64,000 bases of DNA from AM-0621 sp964386705 (lineage in GTDB: Bacteria > Planctomycetota > Planctomycetia > Planctomycetales > Planctomycetaceae), in assembly GCA_964386705.1 (NCBI GenBank), contig CAYLTY010000003.1, positions 26,401-90,400 on the forward strand, in the 5' to 3' direction. The position numbers and the translations under genes were made by a program. The notes under the pieces were generated by a model. It was not told where the DNA came from. It made no database searches and saw only the letters and a program-made list of their open reading frames with translations. This document shows, piece after piece, positions 57,677 through 64,000 of the stretch; position 1 is the stretch's first letter; each line of letters opens with the position of its first letter.

Positions 57677-58639
57677 ATGAAAGCGACCGCGAAGCAGCTG
57701 CCGGGACTGAGCGTCACGGTGATCAGCCCTGAGGGCGACCTGCTCAACGATCAGTTCTTCGAACCGCAAGACTCGATCTCGATCGGGCGGTCCTCCGAAT
57801 CGGACATCGTGCTCGCAGACTTCGGCACCAAAATCTCCCGCTGTCATGCGGTCATCCTTGGCGAATCTGGCATCTGGGAGTTCTATAACCTCGGCGTTAA
57901 CGGTTCTTATGCCAGTGGCCAGAAGATCGACCAGGTTGTCCTGACGAACGGTGCTACGATACGGCTCTCAAAGCACGGCCCGATTCTGCACTTCAAGTTG
58001 TATGAACCCGGCGAGCGACCCGAGGAAGCCAATCACGAAATCTCCGGTTGGATTCGTCGCCTGCGCGACGGTGACGAAGAGGCGGCGTCCCACATCTGGG
58101 ATCGCTACTTTGATCGCATTCTGGAAATCGCGAAACGCAGCCTGAAGCATACTTCCGCGCGAGTCACCGACGAAGAAGATGTCGCGATTCAGGCCATGAA
58201 GAGCCTGTTGACCGGCATCAAGGAAGGGCGTTTTCCCGAACTGGACCGGCGCGATCAATTGTGGCGACTGCTGATGGTGATCACGACCCGCAAAGCGGCG
58301 GCCATCATCGAACGTGACCAGCGCCAGAAGCGCGGGGGTGGCGAAGTTCGCGGCGATTCCGCGATGATCGCTCCCGAATACGAGGACAGCATTCTCAAAG
58401 GCTTCGACCGCATTGACGGCCAGTACGATTCGCCCGACTGGCCTGCGCTGATGGCCGATGAAACCAAAGAGCTCATGCGCATTCTGCCCGACGACATCTC
58501 GCGGCAACTGGCCATTCTGAAGATGGAAGGTCATACCCACGAAGAAATCGCGGAGAAGCTGCAATGCAACGTCCGCACCATCGAACGCCGCCTCAAACAA
58601 ATCCGCGAACTCTGGGCGAAACGCCTAGGCGATGACTGA
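57677..58639 (+). CDS. FHA domain fused to an ECF-type RNA polymerase sigma factor
   Basis: Protein of 320 residues. Residues about 10-110 form an FHA phosphothreonine-binding domain (DSISIGRSSESDIVLADFGT, KISRCHAVI, NGSYASGQKI, with the GR, S-R-x-H and N-G motifs). Residues about 130-315 form an ECF sigma factor: region 2 EISGWIRRLRDGDEEAASHI, DRYFDRILEIAKRSL, and region 4 LAILKMEGHTHEEIAEKLQC, VRTIERRLKQIRELW. Inference: a phosphorylated partner or the sigma factor's own kinase controls it through the FHA domain. No Ser/Thr kinase gene adjoins. ATG 57677 has GGAG about 10 bases upstream; the frame is open upstream but not conserved in character. Confidence 0.86.
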   Translation: MKATAKQLPGLSVTVISPEGDLLNDQFFEPQDSISIGRSSESDIVLADFGTKISRCHAVILGESGIWEFYNLGVNGSYASGQKIDQVVLTNGATIRLSKHGPILHFKLYEPGERPEEANHEISGWIRRLRDGDEEAASHIWDRYFDRILEIAKRSLKHTSARVTDEEDVAIQAMKSLLTGIKEGRFPELDRRDQLWRLLMVITTRKAAAIIERDQRQKRGGGEVRGDSAMIAPEYEDSILKGFDRIDGQYDSPDWPALMADETKELMRILPDDISRQLAILKMEGHTHEEIAEKLQCNVRTIERRLKQIRELWAKRLGDD

Positions 58640-58721
58640 TCATGGACCCGGAAGCGCGCGAAACCGCGGCATGGAATTTATACTCGTCACACAGCTGGCA
58701 AGTTCGGCGGTCGAATGAAAA

Positions 58722-58802
58722 GTAGGGTGGGACCAGCGCAGCGCCGGCCCACCATTTCGAGAATGTTCTTGGTGGGCCGGCGCTGTGCTGGTCCCACCCT
58801 AC
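58722..58802. repeat. 33-bp inverted repeat between convergent genes
   Basis: Arms 58722-58754 and 58770-58802 are reverse complements with one mismatch and a 15-base spacer; each end reads GTAGGGTGGGACCAGCGC inward. It lies between the FHA-sigma gene and the convergent DUF1553 gene. It may act as a terminator or be one copy of a dispersed intergenic element. Confidence 0.85.
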
Positions 58803-58812
58803 AATTCTCTGC

Positions 58813-61800
58813 TTAATCCACGAAGACGAACTCGTTGGTCATCAACAGGGCATGAGCCAGCAGTTGCCAGCGGTCGGAGATAGCTCCGCCCCGGAAATCC
58901 TTTTCAGAGTTCCAGAGCTGAGCTGCGTTGCCAGCGTTTGAGACGTCGCTGATCTGACGAATCTCGAAGGGGGATTCGTGTTCGTCGTGAGTGATCTCGC
59001 CGGCGAAATCGACGACGAAGTCCAGCGTGTCACCGGTTTGAACTTCGGCGGTCAGCGTGCCGAAGTCTGCCTCTGAGGCGTGCGCCTTCCACTCCCCGAG
59101 TTGCCCCGCGCGGCTGCTGATCATGCGGGCGTGCACGCCATTTCCGGCCTTCTGTTTGTGGATCAGCTTTCCAGTGACTTGCACCTTCCCCCTAATGGGC
59201 GAGATCCAGCGACGGATGACGGCACGGTCGGGATGCTCAGCCGGATGTCCTCCACGTTGATCGATGAAGACCCAACCTTTCAGAGGATCTGGCAAGGCAG
59301 GCCCCACTTGCCAGCGCATGCCGGTCCAATGCGCCAGTTCGGTGAAATCCGCAGTGCGTTGAGTGGCCGCGTCGACTCGACCATATCCATAGCGCCAAGG
59401 CGTGGGCTGCGGTGCATCAAGACCGCGCGCTAGCACGAACTCCAGCGCCAGCGTTTCTTCCTCAGGCGTCGCCTGTCGACCGAACAACGCCGCATAGAGC
59501 TGTTGAACGCGACGCTTTGGATCGGTGAGCGCCTGCAACTCGGGACGATGAGCAACTCGTCGCGCGCACTCGGCGACGAAGTTGTGATTCATGAAGAACA
59601 GCGCCTGCGGCGCGACGGTTGTGGCCGAACGCTGACCGCTGCTGGCCGCCGGATCGGGGAAGTCGAACGTCCGCATCTGAGTCGGCAGATCCAAGCGTTC
59701 GATGAAGCCGTACAGCGTGCGGCGCGGATTGACACCGCTGATGGCATCGATTGGAGGACCACCCAGCGCGGGATTCAGCGAACCGCTGACGGCCAGCAAT
59801 GAATCGCGCGTGGCTTCGTAGTCGAGGCGTCGGCGCGGGTACTGCCACAGCAGCTTATTCTCGGGATCAACGGCCGCGCCGCTGCCTTCCGCTCGCTGCT
59901 GGTACGTTGCCGAAGCCATGATCTGCCGGTGCAAAGTCTTGATGGACCAGCCCTGCCGCATGAAGCTAGTCGCGAGGTGATCCAGCAGCTCAGGATGAGT
60001 CGGTGCCTCACCGCGTATTCCAAAGTCGCTCGGCGTCCGCACCAGTCCCTCGCCGAAGTGCTGCTGCCAGATGCGATTCACGATGACTCTCGCCGTCAGC
60101 GGATTGTCAGGACTGGCGATCGCCTGCGCGAGTTCCAGTCGACCGCTACCGCGCGCGAAGGATTTCGCCTCTTGATTGAGCACACTTAAGAAACGTCGTT
60201 CAACCGGCTTGCCGCGCCGATTGGGGTTACCTCGCAAGAACACCACCGGGTCATACAGCGTTTCTGAATCCTGTAGCACCATCGCTCGCGGTGGAGCGGC
60301 GGGGCCCGTCCTCATCCATTGCTCAACCGCATCCAGCAGCTTCTTGTATTCGCCTTGAGCCGCACGGTCCGGCAGCAAATCAAGAAATCCCCAGCCCAGC
60401 GATCGCGGAATCACGGCTGGTGATTGAGCCCCATACAACACCTGACGCAGCGTTTCGGAATCATCATCCGGAAAACGTTGCGGAGCGGGTTGATTGGCTT
60501 TGGCCGCAGCCTCAACCAGTTCCTGCCAGCGTTTGTGAGTCCCGGTGAGCACCCCTCCATACCGCGCCGCGACGTCCTGCATTGTCTTCGGCTGCAGGTC
60601 CTTAAGGGCCTCACGAATCGTCGGATGAACGGGCTCGGTGGCTGATCCATCAGCAGGACTGATCAGCGATGCCAGGAGTTGCGGCGCTTGCGCGGCAAAG
60701 TTGTCGTCGGTGAGTTCCGAAAGTTTATGCCACGCCGTCCAGATGGGATCGCGGCGCTGCTTCGCCTCTTTCAAGGCGACTTCCCAACGCACGATCACAG
60801 CCGGATTCAAACCGCCGGGATTGGTGATCAGCATGAAGTTTTCGGTGCTGGGTTGATTGCGTTTGGCATGCACCGCCAGCAGATACTCGGCCACCGACTC
60901 ACGCGACTGCTTCGTGATCTCCGTGCGTTTGCGGTTGATGAACTCATCGAGCTTCTGCTCGCGAGCCGTCATCTCGGTTTGAAACTTGCGTGCGTCTTCC
61001 GACTCAGTCGGCTTGATGAACGTCGGCGGGACCAGCGGCTCGTTCGAGCTGCGGAAGACTCCATAGAGTGCGTAGTAGTCGTCCTGCGAGAGCGGGTCGT
61101 ACTTGTGGTCGTGACAGCGCGCGCAGGCCAGCGTCATGCCCAGCAAGCCGCGCGCGACGACGTCGATGCGGTCGTCGATCTGATCGTGCACGTTGCCCAT
61201 GAAGTGACTGCCCAGCGTCAGATAGCCCATCGCAGCCAACGCTCGCGGATCGTCGCCGAGGTCCAGTTGATCCGCCGCAAGCTGCTCCAAAATAAACCGA
61301 TTGAACGGCAAGTCCTCGTTGAAAGCCCGCACGACGTAGTCGCGATAGGCATACGCCCACGTGTAGTTCTTGTCCTCGAAGAACACGTAGCCCTTGGTGT
61401 CCGCGTAACGCGAGATGTCCAGCCAGTAACGCGCCCAACGCTCACCGTAATGCGGAGACTCCAGCAGCTTGTCGATCAGGTTCTTGTAAGCGTCGGGTGA
61501 CTGATCGGCCTCGAACGCGGCGACTTCTTCCGGTGTGGGCGGCAGACCGAGCAGATCAAACTTCGCGCGGCGGATGAACGTGCGACGGTCCGCCATCTGA
61601 GCCGGACTCAGCTTCGCCGCTTCCAGTTTGGCGAGCACGAAAGCGTCGATCGATTGCTTCGACCAGCCGATGAGCTTTGTCGCTGGCGGTTGCGGATCTT
61701 TCACCGGCTGAAACGACCAGTGCGACTTCGCCAGTTCGCTTTGAGTCCCCTGCGGTCGTGATTCCGTCGCCGGCCACGCAGCACCGTGCGTAATCCAGTC

Positions 61801-62142
61801 CTGCAGGATCTGAATCTGCGCGCGTGACAGTTCGGACTCCGGCGGCATCTGCAGGTCGCCAGTACGACGCACCGCCTTGATCAGCAAACTGGCTTCGGAC
61901 TTCCCGACCGTCACCGCTGCGCCCGAGTCGCCCCCCTTCAACAGAGCCGCACGCGAATCGAGACGCAGGCCGCCTTCCTGCTTCTTCGGACCGTGACATG
62001 CGAGGCAGTGCTCAGCCAGCAGCGGCCGCACGTGCTTCTCGAAGTGCTCCAAAGCTGGAGCGGAAAAGGTAGGCTCGTCTGCCGCTCGGCAATTGAGACT
62101 CAGGCAAAAAAACAAGAAGACAATGGCTAACAATCGCCGCAT
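58813..62142 (-). CDS. DUF1549/DUF1553 planctomycete cytochrome protein
   Basis: Exported protein of 1109 residues of the planctomycete PSCyt family. A signal peptide (LLAIVFLFFCLSLNCRAADE) is followed by a cytochrome c domain (RPLLAEHCLACHGPKKQEGG, CxxCH near residue 45; SGAAVTVGKSEASLLIKAV, QMPPE), DUF1549 (about 155-365; RRAKFDLLGLPPTPEEV, RYADTKGYVFFEDKN, ARCHDHKYDPLSQDDYYALY, a second CxxCH-like site CARCH) and DUF1553 (about 690-950; NPLTARVIVNRIWQQHFGEG, TPSDFGIRGEAPTHPELLDH). Such proteins occur in many copies in planctomycetes, often near sulfatase or SGNH genes; their substrate is unproven. AGGAG lies 8 bases before the ATG. Confidence 0.93.
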   Translation of the reverse strand: MRRLLAIVFLFFCLSLNCRAADEPTFSAPALEHFEKHVRPLLAEHCLACHGPKKQEGGLRLDSRAALLKGGDSGAAVTVGKSEASLLIKAVRRTGDLQMPPESELSRAQIQILQDWITHGAAWPATESRPQGTQSELAKSHWSFQPVKDPQPPATKLIGWSKQSIDAFVLAKLEAAKLSPAQMADRRTFIRRAKFDLLGLPPTPEEVAAFEADQSPDAYKNLIDKLLESPHYGERWARYWLDISRYADTKGYVFFEDKNYTWAYAYRDYVVRAFNEDLPFNRFILEQLAADQLDLGDDPRALAAMGYLTLGSHFMGNVHDQIDDRIDVVARGLLGMTLACARCHDHKYDPLSQDDYYALYGVFRSSNEPLVPPTFIKPTESEDARKFQTEMTAREQKLDEFINRKRTEITKQSRESVAEYLLAVHAKRNQPSTENFMLITNPGGLNPAVIVRWEVALKEAKQRRDPIWTAWHKLSELTDDNFAAQAPQLLASLISPADGSATEPVHPTIREALKDLQPKTMQDVAARYGGVLTGTHKRWQELVEAAAKANQPAPQRFPDDDSETLRQVLYGAQSPAVIPRSLGWGFLDLLPDRAAQGEYKKLLDAVEQWMRTGPAAPPRAMVLQDSETLYDPVVFLRGNPNRRGKPVERRFLSVLNQEAKSFARGSGRLELAQAIASPDNPLTARVIVNRIWQQHFGEGLVRTPSDFGIRGEAPTHPELLDHLATSFMRQGWSIKTLHRQIMASATYQQRAEGSGAAVDPENKLLWQYPRRRLDYEATRDSLLAVSGSLNPALGGPPIDAISGVNPRRTLYGFIERLDLPTQMRTFDFPDPAASSGQRSATTVAPQALFFMNHNFVAECARRVAHRPELQALTDPKRRVQQLYAALFGRQATPEEETLALEFVLARGLDAPQPTPWRYGYGRVDAATQRTADFTELAHWTGMRWQVGPALPDPLKGWVFIDQRGGHPAEHPDRAVIRRWISPIRGKVQVTGKLIHKQKAGNGVHARMISSRAGQLGEWKAHASEADFGTLTAEVQTGDTLDFVVDFAGEITHDEHESPFEIRQISDVSNAGNAAQLWNSEKDFRGGAISDRWQLLAHALLMTNEFVFVD

Positions 62143-62542
62143 AGATGACTCCTGAAGCAGCCGCGCCGCAGCCTCATATTAGTCGCCGGAGAATGCTGCT
62201 GACGACCCATCAACATCGAGCGATTTGTTGGCTGGGGAGATTGGCGAGAAGCAGGCGCGAGGCGGGAAACTCCCCGCCGTCCGATCACCGGTCGATCTCG
62301 AGAAATCGAAATGCGAAAACTCAGGCTAAAATGCAGTGAATTTCAGTCTGAGAAAATGCCTGTGCGCCGACTCCCGAACCGTCCGGTCGCTCGACATTCA
62401 CGGGAATTGTGAAGACAACTTCCTAGAGTCTTAACAATTCAGTTTTAGCATCGCGGGCAGTGGCCGCTCTGAAGTACCGCTGTTCGTAGCCCTTCGCGTG
62501 GCCGTTTGAGCACCGCAAGATTACTTCAGGAGTTGACCCCTT
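62143..62542. other. Divergent intergenic region upstream of pstS
   Basis: About 400 bases between the DUF1553 gene and pstS. No clear Pho-box repeat could be recognised, although an AT-rich stretch at 62420-62450 (CTTAACAATTCAGTTTTAGC) is placed like a promoter or PhoB site. Confidence 0.4.
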
Positions 62543-63562
62543 ATGAAACGGACGAGCCTTTTTGCTGTTGTGCTGGCTGTGATCGCCGCAGCAGGCTGTA
62601 CGGTTCAGGACGCCACGCCACCCTCATCGGGCACCGCACCCACGACTAAGACACCCGGCGGCGGGAACTCTGAACCAGCCTCGACCGGAGCCGCTGTCGC
62701 CGTCGAAGGCGAAATCAAGATCGACGGTTCCAGCACCGTGTTCCCGGTGTCTCAAGCCATGGCGGAAGAGTTCCAGAAGATCCACCCTAAGACTCAAGTC
62801 GTCGTGGGTGAATCGGGAACTGGCGGCGGCTTCAAGAAGTTTTCCGCTGGCGAAATCGACATCAATGACGCATCGCGTCCCATCACCGAAGCGGAAGCGA
62901 AAGCCTGCGAAGAAAAGGGCATCAAGTATGTCGGCTTCAAAGTGTGCATTGACGGCCTGTCGGTGCTGGTCAATCCGCAGAATGAGTTCACCAAAGTTCT
63001 GACGACTGACCAACTCAAGCAGATCTGGCAACCGAACAGCACCGTTAAGACCTGGAAGGACGTCAATCCGGAATGGCCAGCCGAGCCGATCAAGCTCTAT
63101 GGCCCGGGCACCGCCTCTGGCACGTTTGACTACTTCACGGAAGTGATCAACGGCAAGGCCAAGCAGTCCCGCACCGACTACCTGCCCAGCGAAGACGACA
63201 ACGTGCTGGTGAAGGGCATCGCCGGTGATAAATATGCATTGGGCTACTTTGGTTTTGCGTATTATTCAGAAAACAAGGACAGCCTGAAGCTGATCAGTAT
63301 TGCCAAGGGCAGCGACCCGGCCGCGGCAGTGACACCGTCGATTGAAACAATTCGCAGCGGCGAATACAGCCCGCTGTCTCGTCCGCTGTATGTGTATGTG
63401 ACCGCACCCGCACTGAAGCGTCCGGTCGTGCAGGAGTTCATGCGATACTACCTCAACGCTGGCCAGAAGCTGGTGTCTGAAGTCGGATATATCGAACTCG
63501 ACAAGCCAGTGCTCGAAGAGCAAGTTAAAGTCTTGGAAGACGCAATTACTGGTTTGAAGTAA
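62543..63562 (+). CDS. pstS: Phosphate-binding lipoprotein of the Pst transporter
   Basis: Binds phosphate in the periplasm and delivers it to the PstCAB ABC transporter. The 339 residues start with a lipoprotein signal (VIAAAGCT, lipid Cys at 19), a Pro/Thr/Gly linker and the PstS fold: IKIDGSSTVFPVSQAMAEEF, VVVGESGTGGGFKKFSAGE, DINDASRPIT, LYGPGTASGTFDYFTEVING and GDKYALGYFGFAYY. The SGTGGG and GTASGTFD loops are the phosphate-binding sites. It is followed by pstC 137 bases downstream, with a hairpin between. AGGAG precedes the ATG at about 10 bases. Confidence 0.95.
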   Translation: MKRTSLFAVVLAVIAAAGCTVQDATPPSSGTAPTTKTPGGGNSEPASTGAAVAVEGEIKIDGSSTVFPVSQAMAEEFQKIHPKTQVVVGESGTGGGFKKFSAGEIDINDASRPITEAEAKACEEKGIKYVGFKVCIDGLSVLVNPQNEFTKVLTTDQLKQIWQPNSTVKTWKDVNPEWPAEPIKLYGPGTASGTFDYFTEVINGKAKQSRTDYLPSEDDNVLVKGIAGDKYALGYFGFAYYSENKDSLKLISIAKGSDPAAAVTPSIETIRSGEYSPLSRPLYVYVTAPALKRPVVQEFMRYYLNAGQKLVSEVGYIELDKPVLEEQVKVLEDAITGLK

Positions 63563-63618
63563 TCATTTGTCGAAAGTTGCTGCTCGAAAGAGGACCTTTC
63601 GGGTGGTAGACAAGAAAT

Positions 63619-63644
63619 GCGGGCGGACTTTGTAGTCCGCCCGC
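63619..63644 (+). terminator. pstS-pstC intercistronic hairpin
   Basis: A perfect 11-bp stem (63619-63629 with 63634-63644) around TTGT, followed by CTGATTGTTC, a weak U-tract. It lies between pstS and pstC and is suited to partial termination or to stabilising the upstream pstS message, which would favour more binding protein than permease. Confidence 0.7.
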
Positions 63645-63699
63645 CTGATTGTTCTGGTTGACGGATCGCTTCGTTTCCATTTCACACAAGACTGTTGCC

Positions 63700-64000
63700 G
63701 TGTCCGTAACTCCTGACTCGCTCACGACCAGTCCCGCCTCACAGAGCAACTCGCTGGTACGTCGCTTTTCACTAACGGCGTTCAAAGAAGCGATCATCAA
63801 AGGCTTGCTGTTCGGCTGCGCTTTTTTGTCGATCTTTACGACGATCGCGATCATCTGGGTACTGCTCACGAACACGCTGAGCTTCTTCGAGGATGTTTCG
63901 CTGGCAGAGTTTCTGGGCGATACCCGCTGGACGCCGCAATTCGAGGGTGAGCAGAAGCACTTCGGTATCTGGCCGCTGATAACCGGCACGTTCCTGGTTG
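63700..64000 (+). CDS. pstC: Phosphate ABC transporter permease PstC, cut by the right window edge
   Basis: The first 100 codons of a Pst permease. From the GTG at 63700 the protein reads a polar leader of about 28 residues, KEAIIKGLLFGCAFLSIFTT and an IAIIWVLLTNTLSFF transmembrane helix, then DVSLAEFLGDTRWTPQF and FGIWPLITGTFLV, the characteristic PstC opening. It follows pstS directly and should form the pstSCAB operon with genes beyond the window. The ribosome-binding site is weak, so the start could be slightly different. Confidence 0.88.
   Translation, partial: MSVTPDSLTTSPASQSNSLVRRFSLTAFKEAIIKGLLFGCAFLSIFTTIAIIWVLLTNTLSFFEDVSLAEFLGDTRWTPQFEGEQKHFGIWPLITGTFLV

Overview
The window looks like a chromosomal segment of a planctomycete (Planctomycetota, probably Planctomycetaceae sensu lato). 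The basis is gene content: a DUF1549/DUF1553 protein with an N-terminal planctomycete-type cytochrome c domain, a WD40 protein carrying the same kind of heme domain, two DUF1559 proteins (one with a prepilin-like N-terminus), a GYF_2-type membrane protein, an FHA-ECF sigma fusion, many secreted hydrolases, GC-rich DNA and loosely packed, mostly monocistronic genes with long intergenic gaps. Species cannot be fixed from the sequence.

Layout. 0-11.7 kb is mostly housekeeping: the 3' part of a RecD-type helicase gene, a secreted sugar-dehydrogenase/diheme cytochrome fusion, an SGNH esterase, accB-accC (fatty acid synthesis), a periplasmic thioredoxin-like protein, an M20 peptidase/deacylase, a DacZ-like diadenylate cyclase, a methyltransferase and xseB. 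11.7-18.6 kb holds a closely coupled pair (WD40-coiled coil-cytochrome protein followed by a GYF_2 membrane protein), a secreted protein of unknown function and an alpha/beta hydrolase. 18.8-27.1 kb is the most accessory-looking stretch: an HTH-Nudix / Nudix gene pair, a tandem cyanophycinase-like protein with one dead half, a PUA/EVE-like-HNH nuclease that resembles modification-dependent restriction enzymes, a Rieske-like protein that has lost its cluster ligands, a secreted endonuclease/phosphatase-family protein and a DUF3592 protein.

27.4-44.5 kb contains a DUF1559 fusion, an RbfA-like protein, a large secreted esterase, rpsA (ribosomal protein S1) with a strong terminator hairpin in its 5' leader, a TolC-family lipoprotein, an M28 peptidase, two paralogous membrane-anchored monoheme proteins flanking a DEDDh exonuclease, a Cys/Tyr-rich lipoprotein, tRNA-Cys and hisI. 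44.6-64 kb holds a His-rich small protein, a prepilin-like DUF1559 protein, a DapA-family aldolase, a Nudix phosphoesterase, a Tat-exported YbjN-like protein, a TPR protein, a metallophosphoesterase, a very long RTX-metzincin, a second SGNH protein, the FHA-ECF sigma factor, the DUF1549/DUF1553 protein and the start of the pst phosphate-uptake operon.

No CRISPR array, rRNA operon, insertion sequence, integrase or prophage was seen. The best candidates for something new are the HTH-Nudix/Nudix pair, the PUA/EVE-HNH nuclease, the paralogous CxxCH membrane proteins, the FHA-ECF sigma fusion and the terminator in the rpsA leader. All family assignments come from reading motifs in the translated sequence. 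No database search was possible.
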